A stretch of 64,000 nt of DNA from Actibacterium naphthalenivorans (GCF_014196965.1 NZ_JACIEQ010000002.1:372001-436000), one strand, 5' to 3'. Counted from the first letter of the stretch, positions 8,987 to 17,809 are shown. The notes: generated from the letters alone by a model not told the origin. Translations and numbers: made by a program.

Positions 8987-10870
8987 TCATTCGAGGGTGC
9001 GGATTTCATCGTTGGCAGAGCGCAGCCTGTCGGAAATGCTGCGCACGATATTGCCCAGGATCACCGTCATCACGTTCGGATAGCCCGCCGAGATCTCCCG
9101 CACCCGCGCGACCGAGAACCCGTAGCACAGCACCGGCACATCCGCCGTCACGTCGGCCGACCGTTTCTCGCCGTCCAGCAGCGCCATCTCGCCAAAGGAA
9201 TAGCCCGGCCCGACAGAGCCGATGCGCTTCGACCGCCCATCCTCGACCGTCACCGAAATGCTGACAGACCCGCGCGCGACGATGAAGAACAGATGCGCGT
9301 CGTCGCCTTCGTTGATGATCCGCTCGCCCGCGTCGAACCGAAAGGTGCCGACCGCGCTTTCCAGCAGCTTCAGCTCCTGCGTGCCCAGCCCCTCGAACAG
9401 ATCGAGCGAGCCCAGCGAGAGCTTTTCCTCTTCGCGCGAAACCCCGGCCTCGGCCAGCAGCGCTTCCTCGTATGCCTCCAGCGCCCGGTCGGTATCAGGC
9501 ACGATCTCGACCCCGGTCTCGGCGCGCTCTCGGTCGACGGCGGCGTGAAGATCGGACAGCGCGTCGAAGGACCCCAGCTCGGTAAAGACCAGCCGGCATC
9601 TGGTGGGCTCCAGCGTGCGCGCCATCTGACAGATCAGCTGAATGGCGGCCTTGTCGACGAAACCGGCACGCTTGAAATCCACGACGATGACATCGGCCTC
9701 TTTCGAGCGTTCCGCCATCCGCCGGATCAGCTTTTCGGTCGACCCGAAAAACAGCGCGCCCTGTACCTCGAACACCACCAACCGGTGCCCCTGCGCGCGC
9801 AGAACCGCGCTCTCCCTTGCCGGGCGGATACGCTTGGAGTGAACATTGCCGGCGGTATATTCGCGCCGGATGACCGAGCGGATATCGGTGCGGTCGTGAT
9901 AGGCGTGAAGGCTGAAATCCTGCGCGAACTTCTGACAGACCGCGACCCCCCGGATACTGTTGCCGACAGAATCCAGCGGCGGCGAATAGACGGCGATGCC
10001 AAGCTGGCCGGGGATCACGGCGATCACACCGCCCGCGACCCCGCTCTTGGCCGGAAGGCCCACGTCGAACGCCCACTGCCCGGCATAGTCATACATGCCG
10101 CAGGTGCTCATGACCGACAGCACATCGCGCACATGATCGGGCGAAAGCACGCGCTGCCCCGAAAGCGGGTTCACCCCGTGCGCGGCCAGCGTCGCCGCCA
10201 TCACCGCCATGTCCCGGCACGTCACCCGGATCGAGCATTGCCGGAAATAGGTCTCCAGCACCTCTTCGGGCGGCAGGCTCAGCATGCCGGTGTTCAGCAT
10301 CATATAGGCGATTGCCCGGTTGCGGTGCCCCGTCGCATGTTCCGAGCGGTAGACCTGTTCATCGATCTCCAGCGGGCGCCCGGCGAACTGGCCGAAGAAG
10401 TCCAGCATGTTTTCCGTGCGTTCGCTGGTGTTGTCGCCTTTCATCAGCTCGGCCACGGCGATGGCACCGGCATTGACCATCGGATTGAAGGGCCGGTTGT
10501 TCACATCATCCAGAGTGATGGAATTGAACGGATCGCCCGTCGGTTCCACGCCGACCTGCCGGGCGACACGCTCCTGCCCGTGCTCGCGCAGCGCATAGCC
10601 GTGCATGAAGGGCTTGGACATCGACTGTATGGTAAACGGGCACCCGGCATCGCCGACCGAATAAAGCTGGCCATCGACGGTTGCGATGCAGATCCCGAAT
10701 TTTTTCGGGTCCGCCAGCCCCAGCTCTGGGATATAGCTCGCAACCTCGCCCGCCATGACATCGCTCAGCGACATGTGAAGCGACTTCAGATAGGTCTCGA
10801 TCGGTGTTGCCACATGCGGCGAGCGCGGCGGCACATCCGGCGCCGGGGCAACCGCGGGCGAACGGGGCAT
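8987..10870 (-). CDS. glsA: glutaminase fused to STAS and cyclic-nucleotide-binding domains
   Basis: Hydrolyses glutamine to glutamate and ammonia. 627 residues, about twice a plain glutaminase. Residues ~25-330 are the serine-dependent glutaminase domain: IQSMSKPFMHGYAL holds the S-x-x-K nucleophile motif, and VNAGAIAVAELM and GVAGGVIAVIPGQLGIAVYSP are family signatures. A STAS domain follows (about 350-450; FEVQGALFFGST, VDFKRAGFVDKAAIQLI). The C-terminal cyclic-nucleotide-binding domain (about 490-615) has the phosphate-binding cassette FGEMALLDGEKRSADV with its Glu and Arg. Start taken at ATG 10870 with AGGAAAGG upstream; a longer frame reaches 10915. Binding of cAMP may control the enzyme; this is inference. 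It sits next to the cyclase operon on the same strand. Confidence 0.93.
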   Translation of the reverse strand: MPRSPAVAPAPDVPPRSPHVATPIETYLKSLHMSLSDVMAGEVASYIPELGLADPKKFGICIATVDGQLYSVGDAGCPFTIQSMSKPFMHGYALREHGQERVARQVGVEPTGDPFNSITLDDVNNRPFNPMVNAGAIAVAELMKGDNTSERTENMLDFFGQFAGRPLEIDEQVYRSEHATGHRNRAIAYMMLNTGMLSLPPEEVLETYFRQCSIRVTCRDMAVMAATLAAHGVNPLSGQRVLSPDHVRDVLSVMSTCGMYDYAGQWAFDVGLPAKSGVAGGVIAVIPGQLGIAVYSPPLDSVGNSIRGVAVCQKFAQDFSLHAYHDRTDIRSVIRREYTAGNVHSKRIRPARESAVLRAQGHRLVVFEVQGALFFGSTEKLIRRMAERSKEADVIVVDFKRAGFVDKAAIQLICQMARTLEPTRCRLVFTELGSFDALSDLHAAVDRERAETGVEIVPDTDRALEAYEEALLAEAGVSREEEKLSLGSLDLFEGLGTQELKLLESAVGTFRFDAGERIINEGDDAHLFFIVARGSVSISVTVEDGRSKRIGSVGPGYSFGEMALLDGEKRSADVTADVPVLCYGFSVARVREISAGYPNVMTVILGNIVRSISDRLRSANDEIRTLE

Positions 10871-11153
10871 GTAATTCTGCCTTTCCTGAAACAAGCGCCC
10901 GAAGGCGCCACACATGTCGAAAATTTCGGGGAATGTGCTACAAGCCTTCTGCGCGACGCAAGTTTATTCCCGCCCACGCCTCCCCGTTCGCATGTTGGTG
11001 CACGGCAAACGGGCAAACTGATAACAATCCTTCGCCCGGTCGTGCAGGCCCGGCATCCAATTCGCCCGTCGGCCTCTCTTTACGCAAAGCGGATCAGACG
11101 GTAATTCATGCTGGTAGCATTTGCAGCGAGAAGACATTTGAAAGGCCCCGCAT
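10871..11153. other. divergent intergenic region, glutaminase / PycTM-like gene
   Basis: 283 bp between two divergent genes, so it must hold both promoters. CGAAAATTTCG at 10919-10929 is a perfect 11-base palindrome about 50 bp upstream of the glutaminase start and could be an operator. I see no terminator, RNA gene or further ORF here. Confidence 0.4.
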
Positions 11154-11669
11154 TTGAATAAATCCGTTCTCAATGATGCCGAGGAAAACGGGCGCGGTGA
11201 TCTCTATCTGCAGATGCACGGCCTGTCGTCTTTCACGATCTATCTGTCGGGCCGTCTGGATGCCGCCGACCGCAGGGCCAGTCTGGTGATCGGCGGGGCC
11301 GCGGCCGTGCTGGGCATCATCGCCGCCGATCTTTTCACGATGAACGGCACCGCTACGGTGCTGGAGCGGTTCCAGTGGCTGGTGCAGAAACCATCGATCC
11401 TGTCGGCGACGGTTTCGGCGATCATGGCCTTCCGCACCGTCTGGCCGCGCAAGATGGTGTCGGACGACTGGATTTCGCAGATCTTCCTGAGCACCGAAAA
11501 ACCCGCCGAAATCCTGGCCCGGGTCGGCCGGTCGGACCGGGTGTTCATGCGGGAGATGATGGCCGGGCAACAGCAGATCGCGGGGCTGATCCGCCAGAAA
11601 AACCGCTATACCGTCTATGCGATCCCGTTCCTGATGTTCAGCGTCATCCTGTTCGGCCTGGGTATGTAG
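11154..11669 (+). CDS. small membrane protein resembling Pycsar TM effector (DUF5706/PycTM)
   Basis: 171 residues. A hydrophilic N-terminus leads into DAADRRASLVIGGAAAVLG and a first hydrophobic segment (about 43-65), then a helical part ending in a VWPRKM turn (about 98), a hydrophilic region with EILARVGRSDRVFMREMM and QIAGLIRQKNRY, and a last membrane segment (about 152-170). An 'ADxRAS' before the first helix, Pro-Arg after the second and a (K/R)-N-(K/R)-Y before the last matches my memory of the PycTM family, whose known members are cyclic-nucleotide-triggered membrane effectors in Pycsar phage defence. No dedicated pyrimidine cyclase is adjacent; the nearest cyclase is at 3436-4983. TTG start with AAAGG 8 bases upstream. 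Family call moderate; function unproven. Confidence 0.6.
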   Translation: MNKSVLNDAEENGRGDLYLQMHGLSSFTIYLSGRLDAADRRASLVIGGAAAVLGIIAADLFTMNGTATVLERFQWLVQKPSILSATVSAIMAFRTVWPRKMVSDDWISQIFLSTEKPAEILARVGRSDRVFMREMMAGQQQIAGLIRQKNRYTVYAIPFLMFSVILFGLGM

Positions 11670-11745
11670 CCTGGCGCCGGGGTGCGCGGCCACGAAGCGC
11701 GCCTGTCGCTTCGTGGCAGTTGATCCCGAGCCCCGGTTTGCCGCC

Positions 11746-12840
11746 TCAGCCCCGCCTGCCGGAGGGCTCAAAGAAGAAGCGGATCATCTCGGCGCTGGCA
11801 TCGGGGCCTTTTTCATCGGTGTAGGAGCCACCCGGCCGCCCGCCCGACCACGCATGCCCCAATCCTTCCACCACCCAATGCTCCAGCTCTGCCGCCCCGC
11901 CAGCCGGCGCGCTGACTTTGCAGCGAAAGCGGCGGCCCGATATGTGGCCCTGCTCTTCGATCTCGACGGATTGCCGCGCCCCGCGATCCATCGCGTCGCG
12001 TGCGATGCGTTCGCCGTTCGAGGGATGCACCGTGGCATCGCCCGTGCCGTGAAACACGATGGTGCGGACGGCCGGCGTGTTGGACGCGGCGCCGGTGGAT
12101 TGCTCCGCATTGCCCGCCATGGCGGCAAAGGCGGATGGCACATCCCGTGCCGCGCCAAACGGCAGCCCCGAATGGGCGCCCACGGCCGAAAAGACATCAG
12201 GGTAGGTTTCGCCAAGTATCACCGCCATCGCGGCCCCGGCAGACAGGCCGGCGACGAAGGTCTGCTCCTTCGACACGCCATGTTCGGCCATTGCCTCGCG
12301 CGCCATGCCGGCCAATATCGCAGGCTCGCCCCTGTCGCGGCGTTGATCACCGCGGCTGAACCAGTTCCAGCATGATTGCGCGTTGTCACCGCGCGATTGA
12401 TGCGGGTAGATCACGACGAAACGATGCTCTTCCGCCAGGGTGTTCATGCCGGTTCCGGTGGCGAAATCCTCGGGGTTCTGCGTGCATCCGTGCAGCATGA
12501 CGACAATGCCCGTGACGCCGTCACCTGCGGTGGAGGGGATGTAGGTGCGGTAGGCGCGGCTGCCGGCGGCACAGGAAAACTGCGCATGCCGGAACTCTGC
12601 CCCGTCAGGGATCGGAACGTCTTGCGCGGGGGGAGTGCCGAACGGCGATTTCAAACCGCCCAACAGGTTTTCCATCGAGGGCATGACCTGTTGCAGGCCC
12701 CTTGCCTGCCCGCCGTCCGGGCCGGGCATCAACCCGTGCCGGGCGAGTGTGCGTTGCACAAGGTCTTTGGCGGCCGCGATGCGCGCAGCGCGCGCGCCAT
12801 CCGTCGCCGGGCGCGGGGCGCCGGCTTTGAAGTTGATCAT
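11746..12840 (-). CDS. PHB depolymerase family esterase
   Basis: 364-residue alpha/beta hydrolase of the esterase PHB depolymerase (Esterase_phd) type. Nucleophile Ser in FVAGLSAGAAMA (about 197-208), oxyanion HGCTQNPEDFA (about 114-124), likely acid in FHGTGDATVHP and catalytic His in EGLGHAWSGGRPGGSY. These enzymes cleave poly-3-hydroxyalkanoates or related short-chain esters. No signal peptide is evident in MINFKAGAPRPATDGARAAR, so an intracellular site is likely. The RHH regulator gene is 30 bp upstream on the same strand, so the pair is probably cotranscribed. The natural substrate cannot be told from sequence. Confidence 0.9.
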   Translation of the reverse strand: MINFKAGAPRPATDGARAARIAAAKDLVQRTLARHGLMPGPDGGQARGLQQVMPSMENLLGGLKSPFGTPPAQDVPIPDGAEFRHAQFSCAAGSRAYRTYIPSTAGDGVTGIVVMLHGCTQNPEDFATGTGMNTLAEEHRFVVIYPHQSRGDNAQSCWNWFSRGDQRRDRGEPAILAGMAREAMAEHGVSKEQTFVAGLSAGAAMAVILGETYPDVFSAVGAHSGLPFGAARDVPSAFAAMAGNAEQSTGAASNTPAVRTIVFHGTGDATVHPSNGERIARDAMDRGARQSVEIEEQGHISGRRFRCKVSAPAGGAAELEHWVVEGLGHAWSGGRPGGSYTDEKGPDASAEMIRFFFEPSGRRG

Positions 12841-12870
12841 TTTGTTCGTCCTTATCGTGTGTTGCGCGTC

Positions 12871-13287
12871 TTACCGAATGCGATCGGCAAGCGCCTTTTT
12901 GATGTCCGGGCTGGCCTGCAGGGCCCCCAGAACGGTGATCGAGCCAATGGTACGAAGGGCCAGGTCGGGCGTGACATCGGCACCGATGCGGGCAAGCCCG
13001 ACGACCTTGATGTGCAAAATCTCGCCCGCGTCGCGCACGGCCTCAAGATCGGCCCTGCCATAGTCACGCAGGCCCAGTTCCAGGGTGTGCCGCTCGATCG
13101 ACCTGGTGACGGCTTCGCCGTGGGTGTCGAGCTGATTGCGGATCGCCGTCCGGATGAAATCGCTGCGGTTGGAGTAAAACCCCTCCTGCACCAGAAGATC
13201 GATCCGTCCCAGATCGACGTAGCCGAGGTTGATCGTGATTTTTTCACTGTCCGGCGTCTTGTCGCGGATCTGCCTTACGTTGCTCAT
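12871..13287 (-). CDS. CopG/ribbon-helix-helix family regulator
   Basis: 138 residues. The N-terminal part KITINLGYVDLGRIDLLVQEGFYSNRSDFIRTAIRNQL has the ribbon-helix-helix layout: one beta strand, then two helices joined by the GFYSNRSDF turn. The C-terminal ~80 residues (HIKVVGLARIGADVTPDLALRTIGSITVLGALQASPDIKKAL) are of unknown role, perhaps ligand binding or oligomerisation. Start ATG 13287 with GGAG 9 bases upstream; an in-frame upstream ATG at 13341 lacks a good site. The repeats just upstream (13298-13323) are a natural autoregulatory operator. It probably controls the downstream esterase gene. Confidence 0.85.
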   Translation of the reverse strand: MSNVRQIRDKTPDSEKITINLGYVDLGRIDLLVQEGFYSNRSDFIRTAIRNQLDTHGEAVTRSIERHTLELGLRDYGRADLEAVRDAGEILHIKVVGLARIGADVTPDLALRTIGSITVLGALQASPDIKKALADRIR

Positions 13288-13297
13288 GGTCTTATCT

Positions 13298-13323
13298 CCA
13301 TCTGTATGGATGGTATATGGATG
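13298..13323. promoter_or_regulatory. putative RHH operator
   Basis: TATGGATG occurs at 13305-13312 and again at 13316-13323, an 11-base helical period, and CCATC at 13298-13302 is inverted against GATGG at 13309-13313. The block lies 11-36 bases upstream of the RHH regulator start. Ribbon-helix-helix proteins bind short repeats at this kind of spacing, so autoregulation is a reasonable inference. Confidence 0.5.
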
Positions 13324-13540
13324 TCGTTGCGCTGGATGCAAGTGCAGAACGCCGTATTTTCGTCCACGGCATCCAGACAGCCCACGGAAGATGTAAATCG
13401 CACGCTACGCCCGTTCGGTCACGATCCGCCCGCCATTGCGGCGCGGGCGGTATCCCGCCGTATCGACCTGTTCGTGGAACGCCTGCGGGGGCGGGATCGT
13501 TGAGCCTGCAAGATCACCTGCTTGCAGAAAGGATTTGGCC

Positions 13541-14041
13541 ATGAACGCCTATAAAGCCGTTGAGAAAGACCCCCGCGCCGCCCTGATCAAGGAAATGAAG
13601 AACCTGCGCGCCGGGATGCTGGGCGTAGAAGGGTCGGCACAGCATATGCAGCCGATGACCCATTTTCCCGATTGGGACCGCAACCGGATCTGGTTCATCA
13701 CCTCGAAGGATACCGATCTGGTGCGCAGCCTCGCGCCCGACAGCCACGCGCATTTTTGCGTGATGAGCACTGGCCAGGACTTTCAGGCCTGCCTGCGCGG
13801 AACGTTGACGGAAACCTGTGACAAGGCCAAGCTGGACGAGATCTGGTCGCCGGTGGCCGCCGCGTGGTTCCATGGCGGCAAGGAGGATCCGAACCTCACC
13901 ATGCTGCGTCTTGAACTCACCGACGCCGCGATCTGGGGCAGCAGCGACAGCACGCTGAAATTCGGCTTCGAGATCGCGAAGGCGAATATGAAGGAAGACG
14001 AGCTGCCCGACATCGGGACCCACATGATCCTGACGTTCTGA
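13541..14041 (+). CDS. pyridoxamine 5'-phosphate oxidase-like FMN-binding stress protein
   Basis: 166 residues of the PNPOx-like split-barrel fold, closest to the general stress protein 26 group. Recognisable parts are MLGVEGSAQHMQPMTHFPDWDRNRIWFITSKDTDLVRSL (first strands and FMN region, about 26-64), HFCVMSTGQDFQACLRGTL (about 71-89) and the WSPVAAAWFHGGKEDPNLTMLRLELTDAAIW stretch (about 103-133) typical of this group. It probably binds a flavin; the reaction is unknown. Start at ATG 13541 with AGAAAGGA upstream. A strong terminator-like hairpin follows at 14068, so it is likely monocistronic. Confidence 0.85.
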   Translation: MNAYKAVEKDPRAALIKEMKNLRAGMLGVEGSAQHMQPMTHFPDWDRNRIWFITSKDTDLVRSLAPDSHAHFCVMSTGQDFQACLRGTLTETCDKAKLDEIWSPVAAAWFHGGKEDPNLTMLRLELTDAAIWGSSDSTLKFGFEIAKANMKEDELPDIGTHMILTF

Positions 14042-14067
14042 GGGCCCGCGCGCCCGACCTGTGCTAG

Positions 14068-14096
14068 ACCGGCCCTGTTCCGCGGGGCCGGTTTTC
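14068..14096 (+). terminator. rho-independent terminator after the PNPOx-like gene
   Basis: Stem ACCGGCCC (14068-14075) and GGGCCGGT (14085-14092) with a 9-base loop, followed by TTTC. It sits 27 bases after the stop at 14041 and before the metallopeptidase gene. Confidence 0.7.
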
Positions 14097-14146
14097 TCGA
14101 TCAGCGGGGGGCATTCCGTTCCCTGCTCCATTTACAAGGGGCCATC

Positions 14147-15148
14147 ATGCGCCGCTATCACTGCCCGTCCTGCCAGCAGGGACTCTATTTCGACAACACC
14201 GCCTGCCTGTCCTGCGGTGCCGAGCTGGGGTTTGATCCCGCTGCGGGCTTCCTCCTGCTCGACGACGACACCGCGCGCGCTTGTGCCAACCGCGCCATCA
14301 TCGGATGCAACTGGGTGGCGGCGGGCCCGGACGGGCGCTGCCTGTCCTGCGCGCATACCGCGATCCTGCCGAACCTGTCGGTCGGTGGCAACGCCGAAAA
14401 ATGGGCGCGGCTGGAGCAGGCCAAACGCGCCGTGATCCTGATGCTCGACAGGCTTGGCCTGCCGCTTGTCGATGCGGCCGGCGCCCCTGCCCCGGTGTTC
14501 GAGTTCAAGGCAGACCCGCCCGGCCCCAACGCGCCACGGGTTCTGACCGGCCATGAAAACGGCACCATCACGCTGAACATCGCCGAGGCCGACGATGCCG
14601 AACGCGCGCGCATCCGCGAAGAGATGCACGAACCCTATCGCACGCTGCCCGGTCATTTCCGCCACGAGGTCGCGCATCACTACTGGGATGTGCTCACCGG
14701 CGCCGATCCGCGCCTGCTCGACACGCTTCGGGCGGTGTTCGGCGATGACCGTCAGGATTACGGCGCCTCCCTCGCCGCCCATTACGCCGAAGGCCCCCCC
14801 GCCGACTGGGCCGAGCGCTATATCTCCGCCTATGCCAGTTCGCATCCGTGGGAGGATTTCGCTGAAACCTGGGCGCATGTGCTGCATGTTCTCGAGGGGC
14901 TGGAAACCGCACAGGCGTTTGGCCTGATCGCCGGCTCCGGGTTGCCGGAGGGCGGGTTGCGCGCCATGGCAGCGGTGCCGATGGAACAGCTCGCCCGCGC
15001 CTGGATCGATCTGTCGATCGCTCTGAACGCGGTCAATCAGGCGATGGGGCATGACACGTTCTACCCCTTTGTCCTGTCCCCCGCGATCATCGAGAAGATG
15101 GAGACGGTCCGCAGGCTGATCATTGAAGGCGGCCAGAAAGCCCCATGA
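14147..15148 (+). CDS. putative zinc-binding metallopeptidase with N-terminal zinc ribbon
   Basis: 333 residues. The N-terminal ribbon has CPSCQQG (6-12) and CLSCGAEL (20-27), with another Cys pair in CLSCAH (about 65-70). The catalytic domain carries HEVAHHYW (HExxH; about 172-179) and a downstream HPWEDFAETWAHVLHVLE acidic segment (about 229-246) that could supply the third zinc ligand. This is the COG4307-type 'putative zinc-binding metallopeptidase' common in alphaproteobacteria; the substrate is unknown. No signal peptide, so probably cytoplasmic. Flanked by terminators on both sides, so it is a single-gene unit. Confidence 0.88.
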   Translation: MRRYHCPSCQQGLYFDNTACLSCGAELGFDPAAGFLLLDDDTARACANRAIIGCNWVAAGPDGRCLSCAHTAILPNLSVGGNAEKWARLEQAKRAVILMLDRLGLPLVDAAGAPAPVFEFKADPPGPNAPRVLTGHENGTITLNIAEADDAERARIREEMHEPYRTLPGHFRHEVAHHYWDVLTGADPRLLDTLRAVFGDDRQDYGASLAAHYAEGPPADWAERYISAYASSHPWEDFAETWAHVLHVLEGLETAQAFGLIAGSGLPEGGLRAMAAVPMEQLARAWIDLSIALNAVNQAMGHDTFYPFVLSPAIIEKMETVRRLIIEGGQKAP

Positions 15149-15168
15149 GAACGAACCATTTGACATGA

Positions 15169-15201
15169 AAAGGGCGCGTCCTCGCGGGCGCGCCCTTTGT
15201 G
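15169..15201. terminator. bidirectional terminator, metallopeptidase / katE
   Basis: Perfect 10-bp stem AAAGGGCGCG (15169-15178) and CGCGCCCTTT (15189-15198) with a 10-base loop. It lies between two convergent genes, the metallopeptidase (ends 15148) and katE (ends 15217). A/T runs at both ends allow use in both directions. Confidence 0.85.
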
Positions 15202-15216
15202 TTTCTCGGCGGCTTT

Positions 15217-17292
15217 TTACGGCGCGGGGTTCACCATGGCCTCGCGCGCCCAGAGCCGTTCATGGGCGTGCTCGACCACGGCCGTGAGCGCGGTGCCGGC
15301 ATCAAAGACGAACTCGTCCGGCTTGATGTCGACGGCCTCGAGCAGCTTGGTCGCGGCCTCGGTCACCACCATCGCCTTGAGATGCGCGAAGGCATCGGCC
15401 ACGAAATCTTTCGCGGGCGCGAGGGTCGCAAGGTGATCGGCGGCGTCGGGTGCGGCCAGCACGGCCACCGCATCGAACAGCACCGAAGGTGAGCCGGCCA
15501 GTTGCCCGTCCGCCGCAAGCTTTTCGCCCGATCGGAGCGTCACGCCGCCGCGCGCTTCGGCGATGATCTTGACCGTCACGCCCGCCTTCTCGGCCGCCGC
15601 CATGATCTCGTCCACCTGCGCGTCCTCCGTGCCATCGGTGACCAGCACACCGATCATGCGGCCCTTGGGCGCCGTCGTCGCGGTCTTGTGGATCGAGAGC
15701 GCGTCCGAAACCGGCATGTCCACCGGCTCCCTGGCGGGTTCGGCGGCTTCCGGCAGGTCGATGTTCAGCCCCTTGGCGATGCGCGCGGCCATGTCTTCGT
15801 CGATGTTGCGCAGCTGCGCCAGCACCTGTTCGCGCACATGCTCCAGATCGACCTTCGACAGCTCGAAGGTGATGGCCGCGACGATGTGATCCTGCTCCGG
15901 TTTGGTCTGGCTCAGGTAGAACTGGCGCGCCTGGCTGTAATGGTCGGCAAAGCTTTCAGAGCGCACCCGCAGCTTCGGCCCGGCCTCGGCCTCCGGATGG
16001 GTGGTGAACGTGTGCTCCGCCGGGCGGGGGCCGGTTTCCTCTTCCGCCTTGTAAAGGCTGTTCGGCTCGTAATTCGCGCGCCCCTTGTGAACATGCGTCT
16101 GCATCATCCCGTCGCGCTGGAAATTATGCATCGGGCATTTCGGCGCGTTGACCGGGATCTGGTGGAAATTCGTCGTCCCCAGCCGCGATTTCTGAGTGTC
16201 GAGATAAGAGAACAGCCGCCCCTGCAGCAGCGGATCTTCGGAAAAATCGATCCCCGGAATGACGTTCGTCGGCAGGAACGCGACCTGCTCGGTCTCGGCA
16301 AAGAAATTGTCCGGGTAACGGTCGAGCACCATGCGCCCGACGATGCGCAGCGGGATGTCTTCCTCTGGGATCAGCTTGGTCGCGTCGAGCACGTCATAGG
16401 GCTGTTGCGCCGCCCAGTCTTCGTCAAAGACCTGAACGCCCAGCTCCCATTCGGGGAAGTCGCCCGACTGGATCGCCTCGAACATGTCGCGGCGCTGATA
16501 ATCGGGATCGGCGCCGGAAATCTTGACCGCCTCGTCCCATGTCGTCGATTGCGCGCGCAGGGTGCTGCGCCAGTGGAACTTGACGAATTTCGCCGCGCCA
16601 TCGGCATTGATGAAGCGGAAGGTATGAACACCGAACCCGTCCATCATCCGGAAGGAACGCGGGATCGCCCGGTCGGACATGACCCACATCACCATGTTCA
16701 TCGATTCAGGTGTCAGCGAGATGAAATCCCAGAACGTGTCATGGGCGGACGCGGCCTGCGGAAAGCCACGGTCGGCCTCGGGTTTCACCGAATGGATCAG
16801 GTCGGGGAATTTCATCGCGTCCTGGATGAAGAACACCGGGATGTTGTTGCCGACGAGGTCCCAATTGCCCTCTTCGGTGTAGAATTTCACCGCGAACCCG
16901 CGCACGTCGCGCGGCGTATCCTTTGACCCTTTCGAGCCGGCCACGGTCGAGAACCGGGCAAAGACCGGCACCTTGGTGCCCTTTTCCCGGAACGGCTGGG
17001 CCATGGTCAGTTCGGGAATCGGATCAGTGCATTCGAAATACCCGTGCACGCCTGTGCCGCGGGCATGAACGATGCGCTCGGGGATGCGTTCATGGTCGAA
17101 GTGGAAAATCTTTTCGCGCAGCACGAAATCCTCAAGCAGCGTCGGGCCGCGCTTGCCGGATTTCAGGCTGTTCTGGTTGTCGGGGATCGGCATGCCGTGA
17201 TTGGTGGTCAGCGTCTCGCCGCCGCGTTGCTGCGGCTCTCCTCCGGCGCCTTGGGTCATGGTGATTTCGGGGCTGGTCTTTTTCGGCGACAT
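15217..17292 (-). CDS. katE: large-subunit catalase (HPII type)
   Basis: Haem catalase that splits hydrogen peroxide to water and oxygen. 691 residues, the large clade 2 type. Distal His in [15 protein letters not shown], distal Asn in [14 protein letters not shown], proximal haem Tyr in [17 protein letters not shown], all in the expected order. The C-terminal ~150 residues ([21 protein letters not shown] onward) form the flavodoxin/class I amidotransferase-like domain specific to large catalases. Start taken at ATG 17292 behind GGAGG; an upstream in-frame start at 17340 is less likely. The DUF3008 gene lies divergently across a 325-bp gap. Confidence 0.96.
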   Translation of the reverse strand: MSPKKTSPEITMTQGAGGEPQQRGGETLTTNHGMPIPDNQNSLKSGKRGPTLLEDFVLREKIFHFDHERIPERIVHARGTGVHGYFECTDPIPELTMAQPFREKGTKVPVFARFSTVAGSKGSKDTPRDVRGFAVKFYTEEGNWDLVGNNIPVFFIQDAMKFPDLIHSVKPEADRGFPQAASAHDTFWDFISLTPESMNMVMWVMSDRAIPRSFRMMDGFGVHTFRFINADGAAKFVKFHWRSTLRAQSTTWDEAVKISGADPDYQRRDMFEAIQSGDFPEWELGVQVFDEDWAAQQPYDVLDATKLIPEEDIPLRIVGRMVLDRYPDNFFAETEQVAFLPTNVIPGIDFSEDPLLQGRLFSYLDTQKSRLGTTNFHQIPVNAPKCPMHNFQRDGMMQTHVHKGRANYEPNSLYKAEEETGPRPAEHTFTTHPEAEAGPKLRVRSESFADHYSQARQFYLSQTKPEQDHIVAAITFELSKVDLEHVREQVLAQLRNIDEDMAARIAKGLNIDLPEAAEPAREPVDMPVSDALSIHKTATTAPKGRMIGVLVTDGTEDAQVDEIMAAAEKAGVTVKIIAEARGGVTLRSGEKLAADGQLAGSPSVLFDAVAVLAAPDAADHLATLAPAKDFVADAFAHLKAMVVTEAATKLLEAVDIKPDEFVFDAGTALTAVVEHAHERLWAREAMVNPAP

Positions 17293-17617
17293 GGCGTCCT
17301 CCTGGTTGTGAACGAGCGGCGAAATGGCGCTCAGGGTCACAGGGGCAACGGGGGATGGCGCGCGCGGGTTCCCTGCCGCCGTGAAAACGGTCCGGCGGTC
17401 GGCAGGGTCCTGCCGGTATGGCCCCGATCAGGGAAAGGCGCACCCGCCGGCAAAGCGGCGCGAGAGTTTCGCCCGTGCTGGGGCGGGACGCGCCCGAGCC
17501 TGATGTCCGAATGCCGGGGGCCGCTTGGCGATCGGTGCCCCAAACGCGGCGGCCTTCCCGAGCGGAACGATCGGAGCGCCGAAAGGTTGCGTCTTTGGAC
17601 ATGCAAAGGAGGTCACC
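17293..17617. other. intergenic region between katE and DUF3008 gene
   Basis: 325 bp shared upstream region of two divergent stress genes. It is GC-rich and I recognise no clear -35/-10 pair, known operator or RNA gene. The only obvious signals are the ribosome-binding sites at its two edges (GGAGG near 17299 for katE, AAAGGAGGTC at 17605-17614 for the other gene). Confidence 0.4.
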
Positions 17618-17809
17618 ATGCCCGCAAGATCGAAAGCACAGCAAAAGGCCGCCGGGGCGGCCCTTTCCGCCAAACGCGGTGAAACGTCCGTCTCTTCGTT
17701 GAAGGGCGCGTCGAAGGACATGTATGACTCGATGACGCAGAAGGAGCTCGAGGAACTGGCATCGACACCGCGCAAGGGGCTGCCCGACACCGCAGACGGC
17801 GACGACTGA
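17618..17809 (+). CDS. DUF3008 family small stress protein
   Basis: 63 residues, hydrophilic and charged. MPARSKAQQKAAGAALSAKRGE at the N-terminus is the signature of DUF3008, followed by LKGASKDMYDSMTQKELEELA. No enzyme motif, membrane segment or signal peptide. A near-ideal ribosome-binding site, AAAGGAGGTC, is 3 bases before the ATG, suggesting high expression. Function unknown; its place opposite katE fits a stress role. Confidence 0.82.
   Translation: MPARSKAQQKAAGAALSAKRGETSVSSLKGASKDMYDSMTQKELEELASTPRKGLPDTADGDD

Noticed and set aside
11154-11669. A complete Pycsar defence operon
   Set aside because: A Pycsar system needs an adjacent dedicated cyclase. The nearest cyclase is 6 kb away, belongs to a kinase operon and has the ATP-type Lys/Asp pair, so I report only a resemblance of the effector.
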